This document shows positions 22,115 to 33,330 of a DNA stretch of 64,000 nucleotides, piece after piece. This stretch comes from Piliocolobus tephrosceles (lineage: Eukaryota > Chordata > Mammalia > Primates > Cercopithecidae): positions 14,543,243 through 14,607,242 of the forward strand of contig NC_045436.1 in NCBI RefSeq assembly GCF_002776525.5. Reading direction: 5' to 3'. The position numbers and the translations under genes are program-made. How positions within the stretch are numbered: position 1 is the first letter of the stretch; each line of letters begins with the position of its first letter. The notes under the pieces were generated by a model that had not been told where the DNA came from, did no database searches, and saw nothing but the letters and a program-made list of their open reading frames with translations.

Positions 22115-23045
22115 ATAAAATATTAAAACATTAAATACATAGGAATAAATACTATGAATGTGTACATAAACCAGTATACTACAAACTAAAACATGCTAAG
22201 AGAAATTAAATGAACTAAAAAAGGAAAGACATCCTATGTTTATAGATAGAATACTCAATATTATTACTATACTAATTTTGAACAAATTGATCTATAGACT
22301 CAAAAAATCATAAACTATCAAGAAGAATTTTTTGTAGCAATTGACAAGCTAATTCTAAATTTATATTGAAATGAAAGTATCTACAAAAGCCAAAATAATA
22401 TTGAAAAATAAAGACAGTTGGAGGACATACTCCAACTTATCTGATTTCAAGACTTAGTATAAAGTTACAGGAAAGAAGACAGAATGGTATTGGCATCAAA
22501 GTATACATAATATACATATATCAATGAACAAAGATAAATAAAATTTAGAATCCAGAAAAAGACCCACAAATATATGCTCTAATGAATGTCAAAAACGTGA
22601 CAAGGCAAATCAATTGGAAAAGGACAGATTTTTAAACAAATGGAGCTTGGACAAATATCCATACAGAACAAAATGAATTTACATCCTTACCTCATACCAT
22701 TAAAAAAAAAAAAAAAAAAAACCTAACTCAAAATGACTTTTAGGCCAAAACATAAGAACTAAAGCTGTAAAATTTCTAGAGGAAACCTAGAAAAGAACAA
22801 CTTTGTAACCTTGAATTAGGCATGAATTATAAACAAGTAGGCTTTGATACTTTTGACTTTATGGAAAAACTTCTGCCTTTCAAAATCCACAGTGGATAAA
22901 ATATTTGAGATGTTAAAATATATATAATATCTATCATCTGTCTGATTGCGGAGCTGTATCTAGAACATACAAAGACCACTTTCAACCTATTAATAAAAAG
23001 ACAATCTCAAAAAAGAAACAAAAATTTCAGAAGACACTTCGCAAA
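22115..23045 (+). mobile_element. Old L1M fragment (ORF2 C-terminal part)
   Basis: In order: 'cataggaataaatact', 'gctaagagaaattaaatgaa', 'agacatcctatgtttataga', 'ggaggacatactccaactta', 'gacagaatggtattggcatc' and 'tagaggaaacctagaaaaga' match the L1 ORF2 region after the reverse transcriptase. It is interrupted by an internal A-run at 22700-22721. No open frame survives. It abuts a MER2 element. Confidence 0.85.
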
Positions 23046-23046
23046 A

Positions 23047-23155
23047 CACTATAGTCATATCCCTCTGTATCTATGGGGTATTAGTTCTAGGATCTGCCGG
23101 GGATACAAAAATCTGGGATGTTCAAGTCACTGATACAAAATAATGTTATATTCGT
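23047..23155 (-). mobile_element. MER2 DNA transposon, first piece
   Basis: 'catatccctctgtatctatg', 'tctaggatctgccggggata' and 'aaaaatctgggatgttcaag' match one end of MER2 (a short non-autonomous Tigger relative). The element continues at 23716 and 24227 after two insertions. Confidence 0.8.
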
Positions 23156-23715
23156 GTATGCCATACTGTCAGACTAAATTATTAGAAACAAACAATTAGA
23201 GCAATATATTCTAATACAATGATTTTATTTGGGAGCAAGCAGAAACAATTATAATCTAGGATGCACAAATTTAGCAAGCCACGTATGCATCCAAAGAGGC
23301 AAGGATAAAGGGAATCTTTTTTTAGAAAAAGGAGAAGTCCATGTAAGCTGCTTGGAAACAGAGTTCGTTGGTTCTGGAGGCTCAAAGCCAGAGTTGGCAT
23401 CATTTCATTGGTGAAGATATCATTACTGAGTAAATGTTCTTTTGAAAGCATCTTATTTGAATTGCTGCAGTCCTAAAGAATGTCTAGTAATGAACCTTGT
23501 CATAGAAATATGTGCATGCATGTGAAATGCATAAGCCACGGAAAGCATATTTATGCATGAAGGATGTGAGATTATTTCCTGTGGGGTTATTTTTAAAAGT
23601 TCTTGAAACAGTTTTTATCTTCAGACTTGCAAGCACGAGCTCTTCTCCTTCATGCTCTCCCAACCCTACTTTGTCTGGGTCAGACTAGTGTGACTTATCC
23701 TAATAGCTGCAACTT
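23156..23715 (-). mobile_element. LTR-like insertion splitting MER2
   Basis: About 560 bases that interrupt MER2. 'gattttatttgggagcaagc' and 'ccaacctactttgtctggg'-like text (23660-23685) suggest an ERV LTR read on the minus strand. Minus-strand frames in it have no viral gene. I cannot name the family; that it is an insertion is better supported than what it is. Confidence 0.5.
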
Positions 23716-23887
23716 TCACACTGTGCACATCTCCAGTATAAATCATCTCTAGATTACTTATAATATCTAGTACAATGTAAACGCTACGCAAATAGTTATT
23801 ATGCAGTATTGTTTAGGGAATAATGACAAGGAAAAAAGTGTGTACATGTTCGATATAGATGCAATATTTTTTCCCAGAGTATTTTCT
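23716..23887 (-). mobile_element. MER2 DNA transposon, middle piece
   Basis: 'ataaatcatctctagattac', 'ctagtacaatgtaaacgcta', 'attgtttagggaataatgac' and 'gtgtgtacatgttcgatata' are the central MER2 phrases. Confidence 0.85.
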
Positions 23888-24211
23888 TTTATTTCTTTCT
23901 TTCTTTTTTTTTTTTTTTTTTTTTTTTTTTGAGACCGAGTCTCGCTCTGTGCCCCAGGCTGGAGTGCAGTGGTGCAATCTCGGCTCACTGCAAGCTCTGC
24001 CTCCTGGGTTTCACGCCATTCTCCTGCCTCAGCCTCTGAGTAGCTGGGACTACAGGCACCCTCCACCATGCCTGGCTAAATTTTTTGTATTTTTAGTAGA
24101 GACGGGGTTTCACCGTGTTAGCAGGATGGTCTTGATCTCCTGACCTCGTGATCTGCCTGCCTCGGCCTCCCAAAGTGCTGGGATTACAGGGGTGAGCCAC
24201 CGCCCCTGGCC
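23888..24211 (-). repeat. AluY-type element in MER2
   Basis: Complete reverse-strand Alu with a T-rich tail at its left. 'gatctcctgacctcgtgatc' and 'ctcactgcaagctctgcctc' are AluY-type markers. Target duplications CCCAGAGTATTTTCT at 23873-23887 and 24212-24226 are identical. Confidence 0.97.
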
Positions 24212-24290
24212 CCCAGAGTATTTTCTATCCATGGCCGGTTGAATTCAGGAATGTGAAAACCATGCATACGAAGGCCCAACTGCGTATTTG
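24212..24290 (-). mobile_element. MER2 DNA transposon, last piece
   Basis: 'ttttctatccatggccggtt', 'gaattcaggaatgtgaaaac' and 'acgaaggcccaactgc' are the other terminus of MER2, ending in the GGCC-rich terminal repeat. Confidence 0.85.
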
Positions 24291-24520
24291 TTGAATTGCC
24301 TAGTATTTGTAGTTGTCAATTAGGACAACAAGGCAAACTGAAAGTAATAATCAAGTCTCTATTTACTGTGACTGTGAATACCAGAGTAAAGAAAAAGCTC
24401 CAGGTCTGCGTGTTCTATTTTTTTCCCAGAAAATGGTATCAGATAAGGGTCAAAGAGCACACAGAACAGACGGGAGAGAATCATCGCTTTGCCAAGGAAG
24501 TCTTAACAAAAGTGTCCTGC

Positions 24521-24816
24521 TCTTTTTTTTTGAGATGGAGTCTCACTTTGTCACCAGGCTGGAGTGCAGTGGGACGATCTCGGCTCACCACAATCTCTGC
24601 CTCCCAGATTCAAGTGATTCTCCTGCCTCAGCCTCCTGAGTAGCTGGGATTACAGGTGTGCACCACCATGACCAGATGCCCAGCTAATTTCTGTATTTTT
24701 AGTCGAGACGGTCACCAAGTTGCCCAGGCTGTTCTCAAACTCCTGACCTCAGGTGATTCACCCATCTCGGCCTCTCAAAGTGCTGGGATTACAGGCATGA
24801 GTCACCCTGCCTGGCC
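24521..24816 (-). repeat. Alu (AluS-like)
   Basis: Reverse-strand Alu, 'gagatggagtctcactttgt' to 'gagtcaccctgcctggcc'. Target duplication AGTGTCCTGC is at 24511-24520 and 24817-24826. A small deletion removes part of the phrase after 'tttttagtcgagacgg'. Confidence 0.97.
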
Positions 24817-24826
24817 AGTGTCCTGC

Positions 24827-25264
24827 CTTTTTATGGACGTTAGGGGGCTAGGAAGAAGGAAACTGGAAGGGTGCGGAGTGGAAAACTGCTGAGTCAGAGT
24901 CGCAAAAAGTGCCCTAGCCAACCTGATTAGGAGATCTCATGCAGGCAAAAGGAGGCATCTGAGCTAGAGATGTAGATATACATATGTGCAAGGCCAGCTA
25001 GAGTGGCCCGAGTTCTTCACTGCAGCTTTTCCTACAAAACTACAAGGTACTGACTGTGCACCATCACCAAGTTTGATTGGGAAGGGCAGTTTTCTCCCCA
25101 TAAGGCTTGATAGGCAAAAGTTTGCAAATACTTATGGTTGGGCTTATAAAATTGTGTATAGTATTTTCACCTGGAGCCAAGATACTAATATAAATAACAA
25201 ATATGCACAGAAAAAAGCACTCAATTCTAATACTCCTTTATAAGTGCAATTTAAAATGAAATTA
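24827..25264. other. Unassigned sequence
   Basis: About 440 bases, somewhat less AT-rich than its surroundings ('ggggctaggaagaaggaaac'). No gene or repeat that I can name. An open 85-codon frame (24986-25243, plus strand) shows no family resemblance. Confidence 0.4.
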
Positions 25265-25605
25265 TTCTACTGATATTGCCTCATTAAAATGGTAATGTTA
25301 AAACAGTGTGACAGTAATAAGTGCATTGCAATGTAAGGATGTGGAGCAACTAAAACTCACACATTGCTTGATGGGAATTCGAAATGGTATGGTTTCTATG
25401 AAAGACAGTGGCAATTTCTTATCATGTTAATAGTTTACTCAATGTATGACTCATTAATGAAACTTCTATTTACTTAACTAAGATAAAGAAAATTTAAGTC
25501 TACAAAAATATTTGTATGTGAATGTTCACAGCAGTTTTAAACATAATAGACTGAAATTTAAAATAACACAAACATTAATTTAATTTCTTTATCTTGGGAA
25601 ATAAG
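25265..25605 (+). mobile_element. Old L1 (L1ME-like) fragment
   Basis: 'gtgacagtaataagtgcatt', 'aggatgtggagcaactaaaa', 'ctcacacattgcttgatggg' and 'gtatgtgaatgttcacagca' match the distal ORF2 region of old L1s in order. No frame remains. Confidence 0.8.
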
Positions 25606-26534
25606 CGTATCATAAGTCATGCTTCCACAAATAAGAATCTCCCTTGCCACTAATATGCAGGTGAGTGATTTAGAGCTGTACAAATATAAGACTTTGATCC
25701 AGAAAAAAAAACTGACATGTAATCTGTTTTTTTTCAGGCATAAGTGGTAGGAATGTCATTTGGTTTTAGGGAGTCATTGGTGGTTGGGAAGAAAACTAAA
25801 GTATTTTTGGTGAACCGTCATTATCATTAGTACCATTGCAGCTAAGTTAGGTTCTGACACTTAATATTTGGTCATTTTAAGAGCAACCGTTTCTTCATAA
25901 GGTCAATTCTATTCCATTTGTTTAGGACAACTTCATGGGAATTAGACATGTGCAGTCCCACAGGACACTGTGCTCAGAAAGACCCCACTCCTGGTTTAAT
26001 GTCTTGCTCTTACCATTTTGAATTCTTAATGATTTTTATCTTTGAACCTATGTTTCATAACTGAAGTATAATGAGACAATGGAATATGCATGCGAGCAGA
26101 GTAGATAAGTGCAATATTCATATCTACCACTGTTTCTTGTTTCCCCATTCACATAGAATGTTTGCAATGCCCTCATTAGCACAGAACCCTAATAGACCAC
26201 AGATGATTTGGTGTTCAGAGAGACTCAAAGGGAGTACAAGGTAAGCGTGTTAAGCTTCACAACTGAATATACATTGTTGGTAACAGTCCCAAGAGGCCAC
26301 ACTTGCCGTTTGAACTAGAACTTACTTCAAACATCAAAAGATGGCAATGGGCTTTTTAAGAAACAAGAGCAACCAAGGAACATCACCTTAACTTGTTTTA
26401 CTCCCCTGCATTCATCAACTATTTACACCTAAAATAATAACACAGAAGGAAAGGGAAAGATAGTGAAACCTGTAGTTCCTGATCTTTAAGTCCTTCCCTC
26501 ACTCAGCATTAAATCAAAAGTAGAGAGTATTAGC
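25606..26534. other. Unassigned sequence
   Basis: About 930 bases with no gene or repeat that I can name. Confidence 0.4.
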
Positions 26535-26960
26535 AGAATGCGTGTCAATCAAAAATTTTATAAAATGCCAGCAGTTCACTCTAAGTCCTGCTGCCTGCTG
26601 CACAGAAACCCAATCACTGAGCCAGCAAGTATTGCCAGGAAAGAAGTGTGACAGCCAAGGAGAACAGGAAATCAGTTTCAGATTCATTTATCTGACCAAC
26701 TAAAATGAGAGGTTTATATAGCAGGAAAGAAATGTAACTACATAGGGAAAACCAGAATTAGGGAGGGGTAAGGAAGGGGAATTAGTCAATACAAAACAAG
26801 GGGTCAGTGAGGCAATCATGATGGGTGAGGGATCTGGTATCTCATTATCCATATGTGATAATCTGGTAAGTTTCACTTCTTGATACTACCTGGGAGGCCT
26901 GATGGTTGGTTTCCTGAGAAAGACACCCATATAAGACAAATGTAACATGATCAAGTGTTA
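26535..26960 (-). mobile_element. Solitary LTR
   Basis: Read on the minus strand it has TGCTATATAAACCTCTCATT (TATA-type promoter, about 26709-26728), then CAGATAAATGAATCTGAAAC and TTCTCCTTGGCTGTCACACT toward a 3' end near 26570-26540. This is a typical U3-R-U5 order. The outer limits and the family are not settled, and no internal genes are seen. Confidence 0.5.
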
Positions 26961-28821
26961 AGACTGGGAGGGTCAAGTTCTATGTTTACTCAAAAGAAAC
27001 TGCAAACATCAGTTCTATGAGACAAAATTGCACTGGTTTCAAAAGCAGGTGATTTGGTTTTGTGCAGTATTTCCACTTGTCTGCTAAGAACGACATACAC
27101 ATGTAGAAGCTATAAAATAGAGATTGTGGAACTTTAGTGCCTCTGCCTACTAATGAAATATTCTTACATTTGCACCTAAAATGGCTATTGGATGTTATAA
27201 AGATAAATGTTAAAATTTATGTTCATATATTACATTTTCATGTTTATTTCTTCAGAGTGACATGAAGTAACAAATAAAAAACAACATGAGAAGAGAGACC
27301 ACCAAAGAATGAAAAAACTTTGGGTTTTATCTTTTTAACAGCACATTTTTTTCGTACTGTTTGAACAAGGGGCTGCACGTGATACTTTTGCCCTGGGCCT
27401 TGCAAATTGAACTACTAGCCCTGATTTGGGGGGACATTTTTGTAAACCTAACAGTCTATTTCCATAGACCTTATAAATTCTGTGAAGTACCTACAATTCC
27501 TTTATTAATCCCTTTCATTTAAAAATAAATAGAATGACATCACTTGTTTTGGCAACTAAGAACTCTCATTGCATATATAAAGTAAAATACAAATCTGGTA
27601 TAAGAATATCTATTTTAAACTGTATGAGTGTGAGAGAATCTTGGAAAAAATGATATAAAATGTTCAGTGTTGGTGTTATATAAAATGAAAGGATCATATT
27701 TTAGTTACTAATTAAATTGGTTTTTATTTTTTCACCCATCATTATAGCACTTTAACATCAATATAACTTCAGCTAAACATTCAAAAGATCCACAATTATA
27801 ATTTTAACAACATATAAGAACATTGCCAATATAAATTTCTCTCACTGAAGGCTTCTATGAAAGTGCTAATTTCTAAATCAATTATGTCATCTTTCTTTTA
27901 AACTTCCCACTACGGAATGCAAATATTGAATAATGTTCTATTATTAAAAATATTAGCACAATAGGTTCATGATGCTCTATCATTTGTTGCTTTTAATAAT
28001 ATGATGTCATTATCTTTATTTATAAAAACTAAAAGGGAAATTCTAAGAAAATAATAATTAACATTTCAACTCTGGCAAAACTATGCCTTATATTTATCTC
28101 ATTTTCCTGCAAATCTTTAAAAGGCACTATTGTCTGATAACATTTCTCCAGTGATATGTATAGATTTGAGAGAAAAAAACTCACACAAATTCTTTTTACA
28201 AAGCTATTCTCAGATAATTAAATATATTATCTGGTTCTAATTGGTAGAGATCAAAAGTATTTAATAGCAGAATCTAACAAATGACCAAAAGGCAGACAAG
28301 TTGACTGGTCTCATATCTATATCTTGCCATTATAGTTACTCTAAAAATGTATTTTCCTGCTTTTTTCGTGATTTCAAAATCAATTTTATGACAAAGTGGT
28401 CTCTTTTAAAGTTGGTTTGCTATGAGCGGCATTCACATAAATTATGTCCGCTTGATTTGACAGTATGATTGAGGTTCTTGTATTTTTAAAGTCTTTTGAG
28501 ACTATATTGATTTGAAATACGTTCTCAAGAGTAGAGAGTAATAGTAATAAACAATCATATACCTAAGGAAAAAACATGATAGAAACTTATAAATATCATG
28601 AAAGGAAATTATTTACCCCTTGGGACATTTTTGTTTTAAATACCAATTTATATAAAGATTTCATAAATTATACTTTTTTGCCTAAGTTGATTAAAAAGCT
28701 TCTACTTAAATTTTTGCCTTTTTAAGTTGATTTGTGATATTCGAAAATTTGACTTCATGAATGATTGACTCTATGCATAGAAAGTTTTTAACTATATAGT
28801 TCGTTTTAATTACAGTTTCCA
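26961..28821. other. AT-rich sequence, nothing assigned
   Basis: About 1.9 kb. The phrase 'cttttgccctgggccttgca' near 27390 occurs in old repeats but I cannot place it. There is no gene and no other recognisable element. Confidence 0.4.
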
Positions 28822-29163
28822 ACTCAAGATTCAATTTATAATTTTTCAACTTTATGATGTTGCAAAAGTTATACGCATTCAGTAGAAACCAAACTTTGAG
28901 TACCCATACAACCATTCTGTTTTTTACTTTCAATATACTATTCAATAAGTTGCGTGAGCTATTCAACACTTTATTATAGATTAGGCTTTGTGTTCACGAT
29001 TTGGTCCGTGTAAGTATTCTGAGCGTGTTTAAGGTAGGCTAGGCTAAGCTATTATGTTCTGTAGGTTAAGTGTATTAAATGCATTTTCAACTTACAATAT
29101 TTTCAGTTGGCGATGTTTATTAGAGTGTAACCCTATTACAAGTCAAGGAGCATCTGTATAGGT
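28822..29163 (+). mobile_element. Tigger-type DNA transposon fragment
   Basis: 'ggctaggctaagctattatg', 'attttcaacttacaatattt', 'tattagagtgtaaccctatt' and the end 'acaagtcaaggagcatctgt' match the terminal part of a Tigger family non-autonomous element, whose end reads '..gtaagtcgaggagcatctg'. No transposase. Confidence 0.6.
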
Positions 29164-30125
29164 AGAAAATTCTCTCTCAAATGTCATTAAAATATATCTG
29201 TAACAAAATTCTTTTAAAATCATATGTTAAACCATTTATATTGATATTCCTTTTAATATCATTTATAATTTGGAGTTTTTATATGCTATAACAAATAACT
29301 TGAATATAAAAGATGATCTAAGCTAAAAAATACATACTATATATTTCTGTATTATCCTAGAAACATTTCAATACCTTAAAAAGAAACAAATACAAATTGA
29401 AATCACATAATTATATAACATTTAAGTGAAAAATACAATGTTTCCCTTGGAAAATAACAATGGAGATGTTTTTCTATCCATTTAAAATTTGTAAAATATT
29501 TCCTGAAACACATGGAAAGCTAATCCAAGTGGACAATGACTTCAGGTCTTTATTTTCAACTAGTAGGAAGGTCATTCCTGTGTAGTTCCTGTGTTCTCTT
29601 CTTTGTTGAATTGCATAAGTTCAAGGGAAGCAAACAATTTGATTTAGTGTTTCCTACTTTTAGAATTAACATTATTTCCCAGTTTGGAAAGATCACTTTG
29701 TTGCTGGAAATAAAAATAAGAAGAAGAGTTTTCAGCAGCCTGATTTCATGTTCATCCAACTCTTCAATTTACTCCCATCATCCAGCCTTATGTAACTGCC
29801 ATTTTCTTTCTCAAATGTCAGACTTTCACTCACATTTGATTGCATAGTTATCAATGTAATAGGTACTAATTGAACATTTACTTGGAGGGTTTTTAAAACA
29901 ACGAGAAAGAGTATTTCTATCCTTAGTAATCAGTTACTGAAAACAAAAAGAGTAGACCAACATTTTACCTAGCAATATTTAGGAACATAACTTTCTCTAC
30001 AAATAATGTTAGGTTTTAAAAGAAAGGGTAGATAACAAAGATTACATAGATAGTTATTAAAGACACTGCAATTAGATAGTTTTATTGTCTTAGATCTACA
30101 CTCTTAACAGATTTTGAAGTGTCCA
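29164..30125. other. AT-rich sequence, nothing assigned
   Basis: About 960 bases. An open 103-codon frame (29536-29847, plus) overlaps a 67-codon frame on the other strand; neither resembles a known family. Confidence 0.4.
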
Positions 30126-30810
30126 ATACAAAATTGTTTTCTGCAGGGACAATGTTTGTACATCAGATATCTAAAACTTATACACCTTGCATAATGTACA
30201 TTTTATATAAATTAATTGGTAAGTCCCCATTTTCTTCTCCACTGATTCCTTACAATCACCATTCTACTCCTTGCTTCTATGAGTTTGACTATTTTAGATA
30301 GGTCATATAACTGGAATCTTCCAGTGTTTGTCCTTTTGTGACTGACATTTCACATAGCATAAAGTCCTAATTTTTATCCATGTTGTTGCAGGGTTTTATT
30401 CTTCTTTAAGTCTCAATAATATTCCATTGTATGTATTGACCATTCTTTTATCAATTTATCTGTCAATGAACATTTAGGTTGTTTCTACATCTTAGCTGTT
30501 GTGAATAGCACTGCAATAAACATGAGAGTGTTAATATTTATTTGAGATCCAGATTTCAAATACTTTGAATCAACACCCAGGAGTGAAATTGCTAGACCAT
30601 TTGGTAGTTCTATTTTTAAATTATTTTTAGGAACCTCCATACTGTTTTCCATAGCAGGTGTGCCATTTTGCATTCCCACCAACAGTGTGCAAACATTTCT
30701 TTTTCTCCATATCATCATTAGCATTTGCTTTTTCCCTCTGATATCCATTCTAATAGGTGTGACATGATGTCTCATTGTGGTTTTCAGTTTCATTTCTCTG
30801 TTGGTTAAAA
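30126..30810 (-). mobile_element. Old L1M, sense 3' part of a 5'-inverted element
   Basis: On the minus strand this reads L1 ORF2 C-terminus into 3' UTR. Plus-strand landmarks are the reverse complements 'cattgtggttttcagtttca', 'cattcccaccaacagtgtgc', 'gaatagcactgcaataaaca' and 'cttttgtgactgacatttca'. A minus-strand frame at 30793-30485 contains 'LISLLGVDSKYLKSGSQ'-type residues of the L1 C-terminus. It meets the plus-strand L1 segment at 30810/30811 head to head, the layout left by twin priming during L1 insertion. Confidence 0.85.
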
Positions 30811-31251
30811 CACCTAAATATATAAAACAAACATTGACAGAACTGAAGGGAAAAATAGTAATGTAATACTAGGGGACTTCAATAACCTACTATTAATAAT
30901 GGTTAGATTCACCCAACAAAGAATCAACAAAGAAACAATGGACTTGAAAATACTAATGACTGAATGGGCATGACAGACAAACAAAACTTTTAACCCAACA
31001 ACCACAGAATATACATTCTTCTCAAGGGCACATGAAACATTCTCCAGGATAGATAGCATGTTTTATCACAAAGCAAGTCTTACCAAATTGAAATCATACC
31101 AGGTATCTTTTCTAACCACAATGGAATAAATCAGAAATCAATTGCAGAAGGAAAACTAGAGAATTCATAAACAGGTTAAAATTAAACAACATTTTGGAAC
31201 AACCACTGAGTCAAACAAAAAATCAAAAGAGAATTAAGAAATAAATTGAGA
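30811..31251 (+). mobile_element. Old L1M, inverted 5' part (endonuclease region)
   Basis: 'aactgaagggaaaaatagta', 'ctaggggacttcaataacct', 'aatatacattcttctcaagg' and 'accacaatggaataaatcag' are L1 ORF2 endonuclease sequence on the plus strand. It is cut at 31251 by a younger L1 and resumes at 37408. Confidence 0.88.
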
Positions 31252-32267
31252 GGGTGCGCCCAAGGTGGCCGAATAGGAACAGCTCCAGCCTCCAGCTCCC
31301 AGCGTGAGTGACACAGAAGACAGGTGATTTCTTCATTTTCAACGGAGATACCAGGTTCATCTCACTGGGGTGTGGGGGACAGTTGGCGCTGGTCCACTGG
31401 TGCAGCCAGACCAGCAAGAGCTGAAGTAGGACGAGGTATCGCCTCACCTGGGAAGTGCAAGGGAGAAGGGAATTCCTTTTCCTAGCCAAAGGAAATGAGA
31501 CACACAACACCTGGAAAATCAGATAACTCCCACCCTAATACTGAGCTTTACCAAGGGTCTTAGCAAACGGCACACCAGGAGATTATATCCCACACTTGGC
31601 CCAGAGGGTCCCACACCCACGGAGCCTCCCTCATTGCTAGCACAGCAGTCTGAAATCTAAATGGAAGACAGCAGCGAGGCTAGGGGAGAGGTGCCTGCCA
31701 TTGCTGAGGCTTAAGTAGGTAAACAAAGCCTCGAATTGGGTGGAGCCCACCACAGCTCAAGGAGGCCGGCCTGGCTCTGTAGACTCCTCCTCTGGGGACA
31801 GGGCATACAAAAAGCAGCAGAAACCTCAGCAGAGGTAAATGCCCTTGTCTGACAGCTTTGAAGAGAACAGTGGATCTCCCAGCACAGAGGTTGAGATCTG
31901 AGAATGGACAGCCTGCCTGCTAAAGTGCGTCCCTGACCCCTGAGTAGCCTAACTGGTAGACATCCCCCACTAGGTGCAGACCAACACCTCTCACCTCCCA
32001 CGGTGGGGTACACCCCTGAGACGAAGCTTCTAGAGCAAGAATCAGACAGCAACACTCACTGTTCAGCAATATTCTATCTTCTGCAGCCTCCGCTGCTGAT
32101 ACCCAGGCAAACAGGGTCTGGAGTGGACCTCAAGCAAACTCCAACAGACCTACAGCTGAGGGTTCTGACCCTTAGAAGTAAAACTAAGAAACAGAAAGGA
32201 CACCTACACCAAAACCCTATCCGTACATCACCACCATCAAAGATCAAAGGCAGATAAAACCACAAAG
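31252..32267 (+). promoter_or_regulatory. L1 5' UTR (internal promoter)
   Basis: About 1 kb ahead of ORF1, GC-richer than the rest. L1 5' UTRs carry an internal RNA polymerase II promoter with a YY1 site near the start. Here the site reads CAAGGTGGCCG, with a G replacing the A of the usual ATGGC core, so YY1 binding is likely weakened. Landmarks: 'cagctcccagcgtgagtgac', 'cacctgggaagtgcaaggga', 'gctagcacagcagtctgaaa', 'tctgacagctttgaagagaa'. Confidence 0.9.
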
Positions 32268-33267
32268 ATGGGGAAAAAGCAGTACAGAAAAGCTGGAAAT
32301 TAAAAAAATCAGAGCGCATCTCCCCTTTCAAAGGAACGTAGCTCATTACCAGCAATGTAACAAAGCTGGACGGAGAATGACTTCGACGAGTTGAGAGAAG
32401 AAGGCTTCAGTTGATCAAACTTCTCAGAGCTAAAGGAGGAACTACATAACCACCACAAAGAAACTAAAAACCTTGAAAAAAGAATGGATGAATGGATAAC
32501 TAGAATAATCAATGCAGAGAAGACCTTAAAAGAACTGATAGAGATGAAAACCATAACACAAGAACTACATGACAAATGCACAAGCTTCAGTAACTGACTG
32601 GATCAACTGGAAGAAAGATTGAAGATCAAATGAATGAAGTGAGAAGAGAAGTGTAGAGAAAAAAGAGTAAAAAGAAATGAATAAAGCCTCCAACAAGTAT
32701 GGGATTGCGTGAAAAGACTAAATCTATGTCTGATTGGTGTGCCTAAAAGTAACGGGGAAAATGGAACCAAGTTGGAAAACACTCTGCAGGATATCATCCA
32801 GGAGAAATTCCCCAACCTAGTAAGGCAAGTCAACATTCAAATTCAGGAAATACAGAGAACTCCATAAAGATACTCCTTGAGAAGAGCAACTCCAAGACAC
32901 ATAATTGTCAGATTTACCAAAGTTGAAATGAAGAAAAAAATGTTAAGGGCAGCCAGAGAGAAAGGTCGGGTTACCCACAAAGGGAAGCCCATCAGACTGA
33001 CAGCAGATCTCTCGGCAGAAACTCTACAAGCCAGAAGAGAGTGGGGGCCAATATTCAACATTCTTAAAGAAAAGAATTTTCAACCCAGAATTTCATATCC
33101 AGCAAAACTACATTTCATAAATGAAAGATAAATAAAATCCTTTACAGAGAAGCAAATGCTTAGAGATTTTTGTCACCACTAGACCTGCCCTACAAGAGAT
33201 CCTGAAGGAACCACTAAACATGGAAAGGAATAAGTACCAGCCATTGCAAAAACATGTCAAAATGTAA
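32268..33267 (+). pseudogene. L1 ORF1 (RNA-binding chaperone) pseudogene
   Basis: ORF1p is a trimeric coiled-coil RNA-binding protein of about 338 residues that coats L1 RNA in the cytoplasm. The start ATG at 32268 gives MGKKQYRKAGN and then a TAA stop at 32301-32303. Further stops and a small deletion lie in the coiled-coil part around 32590-32640. The C-terminal half remains open at 32877-33131, with RRM/C-terminal-domain motifs 'RHIIVRFTKVEMKKKML', 'RVTHKGKPIRLTADLS' and 'ARREWGPIFNILKEKNFQP'. It ends early at a TAA (33129-33131) where intact copies read on to about 33267. No full protein can be made. Confidence 0.93.
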
Positions 33268-33330
33268 AGTCCATTGATGCTAGGAAGAAACTGCATCAAG
33301 TAGCAAGCAAAATAACCAGTTAATATCATA

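Noticed and set aside
23859..24143. Long minus/plus frames with poly-Phe or poly-Lys and 'ETESRSVPQAGVQW' type text
   Set aside because: Standard translation of an Alu and its tail. The same applies to frames at 19568-20194, 24296-24643, 59179-59417 and 63275-63581.
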